From: Cellulosimicrobium terreum
GTDB taxonomy: Bacteria > Actinomycetota > Actinomycetes > Actinomycetales > Cellulomonadaceae
Reading direction: 5' to 3'
Length of the DNA: 64,000 nucleotides
Assembly (NCBI GenBank): GCA_014803435.1
Contig: JACYFD010000004.1
Location: 124,001-188,000 of the forward strand
Shown: positions 20,337 to 28,675 of the stretch, one piece after another
How the letters are laid out: each line of letters starts with the position of its first letter
Position numbering within the stretch: the stretch's first letter is position 1
Position numbers and translations under genes: made by a program
Notes under the pieces: model-generated
What the model saw: only the letters and a program-made list of their open reading frames with translations
Database searches by the model: none
What the model was told of the DNA's origin: nothing

Positions 20337-21353
20337 GTGACACCTCCGCTGCCCCCGCTGCCGTTCCGGGTCGCCGATGCCCTGGCCGCGGGGGCGACCG
20401 CCGCTCAGCTCCGCTCCCCGCGGCTACGCGCGCCGGTGCGAGGAGTCCGCATGGACGCGCGCCGCGCGGACGACCTCGACGCGTTGTGCGCCGCGGTCCA
20501 GCTGGTGATGCCCGACGACGCAGCCTTCTCGGTCACGACGGCCGCGGCATTGTGGGGGCTCCCGCTCCCGCATGGCCACGATCCCGTCACCGACCTGCAC
20601 GTCACGGGTGCGGCCGGTCGTCGGCCGGTCGACGCGCGGGCGATCCAGCAGCACGAAGGCCTCGATCCCGGCGATCTCACCTGGACGCGCGGACTGCGTG
20701 TCACGAACCCGGCCAGGACCTGGGCCGACCTTGGAGCGCTCGCCGCGGGGCCGCGGTCTCGCACGACCGTCCCGACGCCGCCGCCGGTGTCGTTCGGCCC
20801 GCCAGACCTCGTCGTGGTGACGGACGCGTTGCTCCGCGGGACGGCGGGTCGTTCGCCGTACCCTCGTGACCTGCTCGCTCGCCGCCTCGCGCAGGTGCAC
20901 GGTCGCCGAGGTGCCGCGACGTTGCGCCGAGCGCTCGACGTGTCGCGCCGGTTCGTCGACTCGCCGATGGAGACCCGGTTGCGGCTGCGTCTCGTCGACT
21001 CGGGCTTTCCCTGCCCGGTGGTCGGGGCAGACGTGCTCGACGACGACGGCCGATGGCTCGCGCGCCCGGATCTGTCCTGGCCCGGGCTGCGGATCGCCGT
21101 CGAGCACGACGGCCGTCACCACCTCGTCTCGGCGAAGCAGCGGCTCGACGACGTCGCCCGACAGGAAGAGCTGGCGCGCCTGGGCTGGTCCGTGATCGTG
21201 CTGTTCTCGCATGACGTGCTCCGACGGTGGCCGTCGACGGAGGGACGCGTGCTCCAGGCGTTCTACGACCGCGGGGTGCGTCCCGAGGACTTCGCCCCGG
21301 CGCCGGACGTCGCGGAGCGGCCGCGGATCGTGACGTCGTCCATCCCGAGGTGA
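20337..21353 (+). CDS. DUF559 nuclease-like protein with AbiEi-like N-terminal region
   Basis: 338 residues. N-terminal half resembles the HTH/antitoxin-like region of actinobacterial proteins grouped with type IV antitoxins (FSVTTAAALWGLPLP and TRGLRVTNPARTWADLG). The C-terminal 110 residues are DUF559/Vsr-like, PD-(D/E)XK fold: a putative metal-binding Asp in ARPDLSWPGL, the acidic IAVEHDGRHH strand, and RLGWSVIVLFSHDVL. GTG 20337 is at the end of a GTGCGTCACCCTGGGACCC leader with no clear RBS, so the start is uncertain. No toxin or methylase is adjacent. Such genes are common single genes in actinobacteria; true activity is not known. Confidence 0.72.
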   Translation: MTPPLPPLPFRVADALAAGATAAQLRSPRLRAPVRGVRMDARRADDLDALCAAVQLVMPDDAAFSVTTAAALWGLPLPHGHDPVTDLHVTGAAGRRPVDARAIQQHEGLDPGDLTWTRGLRVTNPARTWADLGALAAGPRSRTTVPTPPPVSFGPPDLVVVTDALLRGTAGRSPYPRDLLARRLAQVHGRRGAATLRRALDVSRRFVDSPMETRLRLRLVDSGFPCPVVGADVLDDDGRWLARPDLSWPGLRIAVEHDGRHHLVSAKQRLDDVARQEELARLGWSVIVLFSHDVLRRWPSTEGRVLQAFYDRGVRPEDFAPAPDVAERPRIVTSSIPR

Positions 21354-21378
21354 CGCCGGCCCGCAGTGACGTGGCGAG

Positions 21379-21428
21379 CTGCGAGAAGCTGCTGTCAGAC
21401 CCTGCTGTCGACCGACATCTTCTCGCAG
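21379..21428. repeat. hairpin repeat family 1, copy B
   Basis: CTGCGAGAAG at 21379-21388 pairs with CTTCTCGCAG at 21419-21428 across a 30-base loop. Same arms and flanks as copy A at 20185-20233. It lies between the convergent DUF559 and cysG genes, where it could end transcription from both sides. Confidence 0.7.
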
Positions 21429-21449
21429 GTCACGGTCGGCGTCCGGCGA

Positions 21450-22808
21450 TCAGACCCAGGCGGGGGAGAGGCGCACGACGTCGCCCACGACCGTGACGGC
21501 GGGCGGTCGGACGCCTGCCTCACGCGCCCGGTCGGCGATCGTCGCGAGCGTGCCGACGGTCGTGCGCTGGCGCGGGCCGTAGCCGTCCTCGACGACCGCG
21601 ACCGGCGTCTCGGGCGAGCGGCCCTGCGCGACCAGAGCGGCGGCCGTCTCGGCGAGCCGGGACACACCCATGAGCAGGACGACCGTGTGGTCCGTCGCGG
21701 CGGGCACCTTGCCGACGTCCTCGTGCCCGGTGAGCACGGTGAACCCTCGTGACACACCGCGGTGCGTCACGGGGATCCCCGCGGCTGCCGGCACGGACAC
21801 GGCGCTCGTCACGCCCGGCACGACCTCGACCTCGATCCCGTGATCGCGGCACGCCTCGAGCTCCTCGCCGCCACGGCCGAACACGTACGGGTCGCCACCC
21901 TTGAGCCGCACGACGCGGCGCCCGACGAGCGCGTGGTGCACGAGGATCGCGTTGATCTCCGCCTGCGGGACCGGGTGGTGGCCGGGCGTCTTGCCGACGT
22001 CGACGACGACGACGTCCTCACCGAGGTCGTCCAGCAGGCCGCGCGGCCCGAGCCGGTCGACCACGACGACGTCCGCCTCGGCGAGCAGGCGCCTTCCCCG
22101 CACCGAGATCAGCCCCAGGTCCCCCGGCCCGCCCCCGACGAGCGCGACGGTCCCCACCGGGCGCACGAGCGGTGTCGTGACCGGTCCCGCGCTCGCGAGG
22201 AGCCGATCCGTCGCGCCGTCGTCCGGGCCGGCCGGGTCCGTGGGTCGACGCACGCCGCGCAACGGCAGCTCGCCCGTGTCGAGGAGCGCGGCGACGGCGT
22301 CGCGCACGTTCTGCGCGCGCCGCGGGTCACGCCCGGCGTTGACCGCGACGCTCACCTCGGCGCCGCTCGTGCCGACACCGTGTCCGGGCACACGGGTGCG
22401 CGCGACCGCCGGGACCCACGCGGTCCCGAGGTCCGCGTCGCCCGCGGTGACGCAGAAGACCCGGTCGGCCTCGGCATCGGCGGCGACCAGCGCGTCGACC
22501 TCCCCGTCGCCGGTCGCGGTGTGGACGAGCCACGCGCCGTCGAGGTCCCCGGTCAGGTAGTCGCGTCGCACCCACGAGAGGGTGCGAGCGCCGTCGGGCA
22601 CGCTGGACGACCCGAGCAGGTCCGCGAGGTCCTCGCAGACGAAGGGCGCGACGACCTGCACGCGCGCACCGGCGTCGAGCAGCCCGCGTGCACGGCGCGC
22701 CGCGACCGGACCCCCGCCGACGACCACCGTGAGGCGGCCGGAGACGCGCAGCCCGAGCGGGTACGTCTCGTGCCGTGCCTGCGGGTCGGAGGGGGTCCTG
22801 GTCATCAT
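21450..22808 (-). CDS. cysG: siroheme synthase (multifunctional CysG)
   Basis: 452 residues. N-terminal precorrin-2 dehydrogenase/ferrochelatase part has the NAD-binding VVVGGGPVAARRARGLLDAG. The C-terminal uroporphyrinogen-III methyltransferase part (from about residue 223) has ALVGGGPGDLGLISVRG, RLKGGDPYVFGRGGEE and VPGVTSAVSVPAAAGIPVTHRG. It makes siroheme, the cofactor of the sulfite reductase encoded at the head of the same operon. Two adjacent ATGs (22808, 22805) are possible; the gene starts five bases after cysN, with TGAGG as RBS. Confidence 0.95.
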   Translation of the reverse strand: MMTRTPSDPQARHETYPLGLRVSGRLTVVVGGGPVAARRARGLLDAGARVQVVAPFVCEDLADLLGSSSVPDGARTLSWVRRDYLTGDLDGAWLVHTATGDGEVDALVAADAEADRVFCVTAGDADLGTAWVPAVARTRVPGHGVGTSGAEVSVAVNAGRDPRRAQNVRDAVAALLDTGELPLRGVRRPTDPAGPDDGATDRLLASAGPVTTPLVRPVGTVALVGGGPGDLGLISVRGRRLLAEADVVVVDRLGPRGLLDDLGEDVVVVDVGKTPGHHPVPQAEINAILVHHALVGRRVVRLKGGDPYVFGRGGEELEACRDHGIEVEVVPGVTSAVSVPAAAGIPVTHRGVSRGFTVLTGHEDVGKVPAATDHTVVLLMGVSRLAETAAALVAQGRSPETPVAVVEDGYGPRQRTTVGTLATIADRAREAGVRPPAVTVVGDVVRLSPAWV

Positions 22809-22812
22809 GGCC

Positions 22813-24195
22813 TCAGATCGTGTACGCGCCGGGGCGCTCGACGGGCCGGCGTGCCGCGGCGAGCGCGTCGCCGACCATGCCGGCGGCGAGCGTCCCGCCG
22901 TCCTGCGCGTCGATCAGGAGGAACGCGCCCGTGCGGCGTGCGACGACGTACTCCTCGGCCGCGATCGGCGACGCGAGGCGCAACGTGACGCGGCCGATGT
23001 CGTTGAGCTCGAGCCGCTCGGCGGGCTCGAGCTCGGCCGTGTCCAGGTCGAGCCGGCCGACGACGTCGCGCACGACGGCCTGCACGGTGCGGGTCGTGTG
23101 CTTGAGCAGCACCCGGGACCCCGGCAGGAGCGGGCGGTCCCCGAGCCACGCGACGGTGCCCTCGACGTCCTGGGTGACCTCGGGCGCCTCGTCGGCGGCG
23201 GCGATCAGGTCGCCGCGCGCGACGTCCACGTCGTCCGTCAGCCGGATCGTCACGGACTGCGGCGCGAACGCCTCGACGAGGTCGGTGCCGCTCGCGAGCG
23301 AGTCGGCGGTGTCGATCCCCGCGACGGTGGTGCGGCGGCCCGAGGGCAGCACGACGACCTCGTCCCCGACCCGCACCACGCCCGAGGCGACCTGGCCCGC
23401 GTACCCGCGGTAGTCGCGGAACCCGCCGTCTGCGGCGCCCTGCGGCCGGATCACCACCTGCACCGGGAAGCGGAACGACTCGGCGTCCGGGTCGTCACCG
23501 GTGGGCAGCTCTTCCAGCAGCTCGAGCAGGGTCGGGCCGTCGTACCAGGGGGTGCGGTCGCCGCGGTCGACGACGTTGTCCCCGACCAGGGCGGACACCG
23601 GGAGGGTGTGCACGTCCGCGACCCCGAGGGACGCGGCGGTCGCGCGGATGTCGGACGCCAGCTCCTCGTACCGCGACCGCGAGTAGTCGACGAGGTCGAT
23701 CTTGTTCACGGCGACGACCACGTGCGGGACCCGCAGCAGGCTCGCGACCGCCAGGTGGCGGCGCGTCTGCTCCAGCAGGCCCTTGCGCGCGTCGATGAGG
23801 AGCACGACGACGTCGGCCGTCGAGGCACCGGTCACCGTGTTGCGCGTGTACTGCACGTGCCCGGGGCAGTCCGCGAGGATGAAGGAGCGGCGCGCGGTCG
23901 CGAAGTACCGGTACGCGACGTCGATGGTGATGCCCTGCTCGCGCTCGGCGCGCAGACCGTCGGTCAGCAGTGCGAGGTCGGCCGTCTCCAGCCCGCGGTC
24001 GCGCGACACGCGCTCGACGGCGTCGAGCTGGTCCGCGAGGACGGACTTCGAGTCGAACAGCAGCCGGCCCACGAGCGTGGACTTGCCGTCGTCGACGGAC
24101 CCGGCCGTCGCGAGCCGCAGCAGCGTGCCGCGGCGGGCGTCGTCGAGCGGCAGCGCCGCGTCCGACGGGACGGTGGTCGTGGCGGGAGCGCCCAT
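22813..24195 (-). CDS. cysN: sulfate adenylyltransferase subunit 1 (GTPase) CysN
   Basis: 460 residues. EF-Tu-like GTPase that drives APS formation by CysD. G1 GSVDDGKSTLVGRLL, G3 DCPGH, G4 NKIDLVD are present, followed by two beta-barrel domains. The length shows CysN alone, with no fused APS kinase (CysC), which fits an APS-reducing pathway. The ATG shares one base with the cysD stop. Confidence 0.96.
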   Translation of the reverse strand: MGAPATTTVPSDAALPLDDARRGTLLRLATAGSVDDGKSTLVGRLLFDSKSVLADQLDAVERVSRDRGLETADLALLTDGLRAEREQGITIDVAYRYFATARRSFILADCPGHVQYTRNTVTGASTADVVVLLIDARKGLLEQTRRHLAVASLLRVPHVVVAVNKIDLVDYSRSRYEELASDIRATAASLGVADVHTLPVSALVGDNVVDRGDRTPWYDGPTLLELLEELPTGDDPDAESFRFPVQVVIRPQGAADGGFRDYRGYAGQVASGVVRVGDEVVVLPSGRRTTVAGIDTADSLASGTDLVEAFAPQSVTIRLTDDVDVARGDLIAAADEAPEVTQDVEGTVAWLGDRPLLPGSRVLLKHTTRTVQAVVRDVVGRLDLDTAELEPAERLELNDIGRVTLRLASPIAAEEYVVARRTGAFLLIDAQDGGTLAAGMVGDALAAARRPVERPGAYTI

Positions 24196-25187
24196 CAGAA
24201 GTACCCCTCCTTCTTGCGGTCTTCCATGGCGGCCTCGGAGAGGCGGTCGTCGGCGCGGGTCGCGCCACGCTCGGTGATGCGGGTGACGCCGACCTCGGCG
24301 ATCACGTCCTCGACCGTCACGGCGTCGGAGCTCACCGCGCCGGTGCAGGACATGTCGCCCACGGTCCGGTAGCGCACGGTCTCGGTCCGCACCGAGGCGG
24401 CCTCGGCGTCCGTGCGCGGCAGCGAGTACGGCCCGACGGCGAGCAGCATGCCGTCGCGGTCGAACACCTCGCGCTCGTGCGCGTAGTACAGCTCCGGCAG
24501 GTCGATGCGCTCACGGGCGATGTACCGCCACACGTCGAGCTCGGTCCAGTTCGACAGCGGGAACACGCGCACGTGCTCGCCGGGCCGGTGCTTGCCGTTG
24601 TACAGGTTCCACAGCTCGGGACGCTGGTTGCGCGGGTCCCACTGGCCGAACTCGTCGCGCAGCGAGAACACGCGCTCCTTGGCGCGCGCCTTCTCCTCGT
24701 CGCGCCGCCCGCCGCCGAACACCGCGTCGAACTTGTGGCCGGTGATCGCGTCGAGCAACGGCTGCGTCTGCAGCGGGTTGCGCGTGCCGTCCGCACGCTC
24801 GCGCAGGCGGCCGTCGTCGAGGTAGTCCTGCACGCTCGCGACCTCGAGGCGCAGGCGCAGGCCCTGGGCGACCCGGTCGCGGTAGGCGAGCACCTCGGGG
24901 AAGTTGTGACCGGTGTCCACGTGCAGCACGGGGAACGGCACAGGTCCGGGTGCGAACGCCTTGATCGCGAGGTGCAGCATCACCACGGAGTCCTTGCCCC
25001 CGCTGAACAGCAGCACGGGGCGCTCGAACTCGGCGACCACCTCACGGATGATGTGGATGCCCTCGCTCTCCAGGGCGTCGAGCTGCGTGAGGCGACGCCC
25101 CACAGGCAGCGCGGTGTCGGCAGCCGGCTCGATGGGCGCCGTGGTCGGCGTCGTCGTCGGGTCGGTCGTCAGGTCGATGGTCGTCAT
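24195..25187 (-). CDS. cysD: sulfate adenylyltransferase subunit 2 CysD
   Basis: 330 residues. PP-loop ATP pyrophosphatase with LFSGGKDSVVMLHL, then HVDTGHNFPEVLAYRD, FGGGRRDEEKARAKERVFS and the C-terminal DRLSEAAMEDRKKEGYF typical of CysD. It forms APS from ATP and sulfate with CysN. Two in-frame ATGs exist: 25199 overlaps the cysH stop, 25187 has GAGG six bases ahead and begins MTTIDL; the latter is preferred. A Thr/Pro-rich N-terminal extension of about 25 residues precedes the fold. Confidence 0.95.
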   Translation of the reverse strand: MTTIDLTTDPTTTPTTAPIEPAADTALPVGRRLTQLDALESEGIHIIREVVAEFERPVLLFSGGKDSVVMLHLAIKAFAPGPVPFPVLHVDTGHNFPEVLAYRDRVAQGLRLRLEVASVQDYLDDGRLRERADGTRNPLQTQPLLDAITGHKFDAVFGGGRRDEEKARAKERVFSLRDEFGQWDPRNQRPELWNLYNGKHRPGEHVRVFPLSNWTELDVWRYIARERIDLPELYYAHEREVFDRDGMLLAVGPYSLPRTDAEAASVRTETVRYRTVGDMSCTGAVSSDAVTVEDVIAEVGVTRITERGATRADDRLSEAAMEDRKKEGYF

Positions 25188-25195
25188 GCCCGTCC

Positions 25196-26059
25196 TCATA
25201 CGTGGAGTCCGCACTCTGTCTTGTCGAGCCCCGCCCAGCGGCCGGCCCGGGGGTCCTCGCCCGGCGCGACGCGCCGGGTGCACGGCAGGCAGCCGATCGA
25301 GGGGTACCCGTCGTTCAGCAGGGGGTTGAGGATCACCTGGTGCTCGGCTGCGTAGGCGAGCAGGTCGTCGAACGACCAGGCCGCGAGCGGGTTGATCTTC
25401 ACCAGCCCGTTCTTCTCGTCGAACGTCACGAGCGGTGTGCCCGAGCGGGTGGGCGCCTCGTCGCGGCGCACGCCCGTCACCCACACCTCGTAGCCCGCGA
25501 GGGTGCGGTGCAGCGGCTCGACCTTGCGCATCTGGCAGCACAGCGCCGGGTCGCGACCGAACAGGTCCTTGCCGTGCGCCGCGTCCTGCTCGGCCACCGT
25601 GAGCTCGGGCTTGACGTCGACGATCGTCACGTCCATCTGCTGCTCGACGGCGTCGCGCGTCCCGACGGTCTCGGCGAAGTGGTAGCCGGTGTCGAGGAAC
25701 AGCACGTCCACCCAGGGGATCTGCGCCGCGACGACGTGCGGCAGCACGGCGTCGGCCATCGAGCACGCCACGGCCACCGAGGTGCCGAACTCCCGCGCCG
25801 CCCAGGCGATGACCTGCTCGGCCGTGGCCTCCGGGCGGTCGGCCTGCTCCACCCCGGGTGTCCCGGTGCCGTGCAGCTCGGCCGCTCCGCGCCGCGCGAT
25901 CTCGCGCAGCTCGTCGAGCGAACGCTTCTGGCGCCCCTGACCGGCCAGGCGCTCGCGCTCGGCGTGGTGCGCGGCCTTCGAGGACTCGCGCTGCTCGGCC
26001 TTCGCGCGCGCCGCGGCACGCAGCGCGGCCAGCGGGTCCTGCGTCGTCTGCTCGCTCAT
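25196..26059 (-). CDS. cysH: APS reductase, thioredoxin-dependent (CysH, 4Fe-4S type)
   Basis: 287 residues. Reduces adenylyl sulfate to sulfite. Cys174-Cys175 (ALCCQMRKVEP) and Cys257/Cys260 (IGCLPC) form the CC...CxxC set that ligates a 4Fe-4S cluster and marks APS rather than PAPS specificity. The catalytic Cys283 is in the C-terminal TECGLHV. The first 45 residues are an Ala/Arg-rich helix. The ATG overlaps the sir stop (ATGA). Its start has no separate RBS need if translation is coupled. Confidence 0.95.
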   Translation of the reverse strand: MSEQTTQDPLAALRAAARAKAEQRESSKAAHHAERERLAGQGRQKRSLDELREIARRGAAELHGTGTPGVEQADRPEATAEQVIAWAAREFGTSVAVACSMADAVLPHVVAAQIPWVDVLFLDTGYHFAETVGTRDAVEQQMDVTIVDVKPELTVAEQDAAHGKDLFGRDPALCCQMRKVEPLHRTLAGYEVWVTGVRRDEAPTRSGTPLVTFDEKNGLVKINPLAAWSFDDLLAYAAEHQVILNPLLNDGYPSIGCLPCTRRVAPGEDPRAGRWAGLDKTECGLHV

Positions 26060-27789
26060 CGCAGTGCCTCCTCGTCGGCCTGGTGCGCCCACTCGGCGAA
26101 CGTCTGGGTGCCGTTCTTGTCCTGCTCGTACCGGCGCACGACGCGCTCGACGTAGTCGGTCAGGTCCGTCGCGGTGACCTTGAGCCCGCGCACGGTGCGA
26201 CCCATCCCGGCCTCCTCGCGGTCGTCCGAGGCCAGCCCGCCGCCCAGGTGCACCTGGAAGCCCGGGACCTGCTCGCCGTCGTCGTCCATGACGAGCTGGC
26301 CCTTGAGGCCGATGTCCGCCGTCTGGATGCGCGCGCACGAGTTGGGGCAGCCGTTGACGTGCAGCGACAGCGGCTTCATCTGCGACAGGTCGCCGAGCCG
26401 CTTCTCGAGCTCGTCGATCGTGGCGGTCGCGGTGTCCTTGGTGTCGACGATCGCGAGCTTGCAGTACTCGATCCCCGTGCACGCGATGGTGCTGCGGCGG
26501 AACGGGCTGGGGTTCGCGTCGAGGCCGTTGGCCTTGAGCGTGCTCACCACGTGCTCGACGCTCTCGTCGGGGACGTCGAGGACGAGCAGCTTCTGGTGCG
26601 GCGTGAGCCGTACGCGGTGCGAGCCGACGGACTCGGCGAGGTCCGCGACGTTCGCGAGGATGGTCCCGGACACGCGACCGACGTACGGTGCCGCGCCGAT
26701 GTAGTTGAGGCCGTCCTTCTGCTTGTGGACCCCGACGTGGTCGCCGGGGACCGGCGGCTTCGGGGCGGGCGGGCCGTCGGGCAGGGTGAACCCGAGGTAC
26801 TCGGTCTCGAGGACCTCGCGGAACTTCTCCGGGCCCCAGTCCGCGAGCAAGAACTTCAGGCGGGCCTTGTTGCGCAGCCGGCGGAACCCGTAGTCGCGGA
26901 AGATCTGCACGACGCCGTGCCACACGTCGGGCACCTGCTCCTCGGTCACGAACACGCCGAGCCGCTCGCCGAGGCGAGGGTTCGCGGAGAGCCCGCCGCC
27001 GACCCACACGTCGAACCCGATGCCGAGCTCGGGGTGACGGTGCGCGACGAACGCGACGTCGTTGATCTCGTGGACGACGTCCTGGCTGGGGTGGCCCGTG
27101 AGCGCGGTCTTGAACTTGCGCGGCAGGTTCGCCAGCTCGGGGACGCCGATGTACTTCTCGGTGATCCCGGCGACGGCGGGGCCGATGTCGATCAGCTCGT
27201 CCGCCGCGATCCCGGCGACGGGGCTGCCGAGCACGACGCGCGGGACGTCGCCGCACGCCTCCGTGGTCTGCAGGCCGACGGACTCGAGGCGACGCCAGAT
27301 CTCCGGGACGTTCTCGACCTCGACCCAGTGGAGCTGGATGTTCTGGCGGTCGGTGATGTCGGCGGAGTCGCGGCCGAAGTCCTTCGAGATGTCCGCGATG
27401 ACGCGCAGCTGCTCGGTCGTGAGCGCCCCGCCGTCGATGCGCACACGGAGCATGAAGTACGTGTCCTCGAGCTCGTGCGGCTCGAGCGTCGCGGTCTTGC
27501 CGCCGTCGATCCCGGGCTTGCGCTGGGTGTACAGGCCCCACCAGCGGAACCGGCCGTGCAGGTCGTCGTCGGTGATGGAGTCGAAGCCCTGGTGCGCGTA
27601 GACCGACTCGATGCGCTCGCGGACGGACAGCCCGCCGTCCTCCTGCTTCCACTTCTCGTTGCCGTTCAGCGGCTCCGTGCCGTCGATCTTCCACTGCCCG
27701 TTCGGGCGGGCGGCACGGGCCGGGCGCTCGCCCGGGGCGCGCGCGGGCCGGGCAGGGGTCGTGTCAGGCGCAGTGGTGGCCTGAGTCAT
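26056..27789 (-). CDS. sir: ferredoxin-dependent sulfite reductase
   Basis: 577 residues, siroheme/4Fe-4S reductase with two half-repeats. The cluster cysteines are Cys437 and Cys443 (CTGIEYC) and Cys481 and Cys485 (CPNSC), matching the CX5C...CX3C pattern. RDSADITDRQNIQLHW is the first siroheme-binding segment. It reduces sulfite to sulfide; nitrite reduction is possible by family but the flanking cysH-cysDN-cysG genes settle on sulfite. The N-terminal 40 residues are Ala/Pro/Arg-rich. RBS GAGGA precedes ATG 27789. First full gene of the operon, downstream of a cysteine-rich leader peptide. Confidence 0.95.
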   Translation of the reverse strand: MTQATTAPDTTPARPARAPGERPARAARPNGQWKIDGTEPLNGNEKWKQEDGGLSVRERIESVYAHQGFDSITDDDLHGRFRWWGLYTQRKPGIDGGKTATLEPHELEDTYFMLRVRIDGGALTTEQLRVIADISKDFGRDSADITDRQNIQLHWVEVENVPEIWRRLESVGLQTTEACGDVPRVVLGSPVAGIAADELIDIGPAVAGITEKYIGVPELANLPRKFKTALTGHPSQDVVHEINDVAFVAHRHPELGIGFDVWVGGGLSANPRLGERLGVFVTEEQVPDVWHGVVQIFRDYGFRRLRNKARLKFLLADWGPEKFREVLETEYLGFTLPDGPPAPKPPVPGDHVGVHKQKDGLNYIGAAPYVGRVSGTILANVADLAESVGSHRVRLTPHQKLLVLDVPDESVEHVVSTLKANGLDANPSPFRRSTIACTGIEYCKLAIVDTKDTATATIDELEKRLGDLSQMKPLSLHVNGCPNSCARIQTADIGLKGQLVMDDDGEQVPGFQVHLGGGLASDDREEAGMGRTVRGLKVTATDLTDYVERVVRRYEQDKNGTQTFAEWAHQADEEALR

Positions 27790-27930
27790 CGGTGATCCTC
27801 GTGTCCTCGTTCGGGGGGCGGGGACGCGCGGCGACGTGCGCTCAGCAAGGGGTGCGAGTGGCTGAGGGCCGACGACGCGCGCCGGTTCTCAGGAGAGGCG
27901 AGCGGGGGCTCGCGCTGAGTCAGGCGCGGT
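27790..27930 (-). promoter_or_regulatory. region between Cys leader peptide and sir, possible attenuator
   Basis: The 141 bases between the leader stop and the sir ATG contain a GCGAG-CGGGGG-CTCGC hairpin (27898-27913, top-strand reading) starting 18 bases from the leader stop, plus CTCAG/CTGAG elements that could form alternative pairs. This is the layout of a ribosome-mediated attenuator. Folding has not been calculated. Confidence 0.5.
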
Positions 27931-28017
27931 TCAGCGACAACAGCGGGGACAGGGCAGGGCGCACACCGACATCCCGTGACGCGAGGTCACGAGGAGGGTG
28001 CGGGCTGCCGTGGTCAT
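27931..28017 (-). CDS. cysteine-rich leader peptide of the sulfate-assimilation operon
   Basis: 28 residues from ATG 28017, ending VCALPCPRCCR: four Cys in the last ten residues, with a tandem CC two codons before the stop. A shorter start at ATG 27972 would give 13 residues with the same tail. The ATG lies seven bases after TACCGT, so the mRNA is probably leaderless. It closely resembles the Cys-rich leader peptides known upstream of cysteine/sulfur operons in mycobacteria and related actinobacteria, where ribosome stalling at Cys codons under cysteine shortage switches on downstream genes. The assignment here is by sequence pattern and position. Confidence 0.78.
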   Translation of the reverse strand: MTTAARTLLVTSRHGMSVCALPCPRCCR

Positions 28018-28024
28018 GCGCAGA

Positions 28025-28030
28025 ACGGTA
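28025..28030 (-). promoter_or_regulatory. -10 box of the leaderless Cys-leader/sir transcript
   Basis: TACCGT on the minus strand, ending seven bases before the leader ATG at 28017. A weak -35 (TTCCAG) lies 17 bases upstream of it. Confidence 0.5.
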
Positions 28031-28141
28031 CACGCCGGTCTCGCGGCCTGGAAGACCGCGTCCGCATTCCGGACTGCCGTCTCGCGCACGCTGCGCCTAC
28101 CGGTCGGCGTCGCGCGGCGAGGCGTCTCACACGGTGACGGT

Positions 28142-28170
28142 TTCCTGACGCGCCCGTCAGCAAATAGGAT
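28142..28170 (+). promoter_or_regulatory. promoter with internal palindrome before a small membrane-protein gene
   Basis: TTCCTG (28142-28147), 17-base spacer, TAGGAT (28165-28170); the ATG follows six bases later, so leaderless. The spacer contains the perfect inverted repeat CTGACG-CGCC-CGTCAG (28145-28160), a candidate operator. Confidence 0.5.
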
Positions 28171-28176
28171 GCGGGC

Positions 28177-28554
28177 ATGGAGTTCCTCTACAACGTCTTC
28201 GTCGCCCTGCACTTCATCGGCTGGGCCATCGTGCTCGGCGGGTACCTCGCCTCGCTCCGTTCGCCGGGGCTCTACAAGGGCGTCTTCCATGGCGCGCTGA
28301 CCGCGCTCGTCGCCGGCATCGCCATGGTCGGGATCGGGGAGGCCTCGGTCTGGCCGCCCTCGGGTGAGGATGGCGCTCCCGACATGGCCAAGATCGGCGT
28401 CAAGCTCGGCGTCGCGCTGGTCATCGCCGTCCTCGCGTTCGTCGCGAAGCGTCAGGCCGCGAAGGCGTCCGACGGGGCCGTCGCGCCGGGCGTGAAGCAC
28501 GCGATCGGCGGGCTCACCGTCCTCAACATCCTCGTCGCCGTGTTCTGGAACTGA
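28177..28554 (+). CDS. small four-helix membrane protein, unknown function
   Basis: 125 residues with about four membrane segments (about 5-24, 40-58, 70-90 and 105-124) and a conserved-looking LHFIGWAIVLGGYL first helix. Such proteins are widespread but uncharacterised in actinobacteria. The start codon stands at leaderless distance from TAGGAT. It has a palindrome in its promoter and a strong terminator behind, so it is a single-gene unit. No cofactor motif except the His in the first helix is seen. Confidence 0.75.
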   Translation: MEFLYNVFVALHFIGWAIVLGGYLASLRSPGLYKGVFHGALTALVAGIAMVGIGEASVWPPSGEDGAPDMAKIGVKLGVALVIAVLAFVAKRQAAKASDGAVAPGVKHAIGGLTVLNILVAVFWN

Positions 28555-28567
28555 CCCGACCACGCCG

Positions 28568-28604
28568 GACGGCGCCCCGCGACAGAAGGTCGCGAGGCGC
28601 CGTC
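28568..28604 (+). terminator. hairpin terminator
   Basis: GACGGCGCC...GGCGCCGTC with an inner CGCGAC/GTCGCG pairing, 14 bases after the stop of the preceding gene. A long GC-rich stem without T-run. Confidence 0.7.
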
Positions 28605-28651
28605 GTCGTCTCCGGTCCGCCACGGCCGGGAGCGAGACCCTTCACCCACCG

Positions 28652-28671
28652 CTAGGTGCATGGTCCACTAG
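28652..28671. promoter_or_regulatory. imperfect palindrome before the PadR gene
   Basis: CTAGGTG-CATGGT-CCACTAG (5 of 7 arm positions match) ends four bases before the PadR ATG. Its site over the promoter suggests autoregulation, as is usual for PadR repressors. Inference. Confidence 0.45.
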
Positions 28672-28675
28672 TCGC

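Noticed and set aside
20337-21353. A complete toxin-antitoxin or restriction system
   Set aside because: No toxin, methylase or second subunit lies beside the DUF559 gene; neighbours are housekeeping genes.
26056-27789. Nitrite reductase as the product of the siroheme reductase gene
   Set aside because: The gene heads an operon with cysH, cysDN and cysG and follows a Cys-rich leader, so sulfite is the likely substrate.
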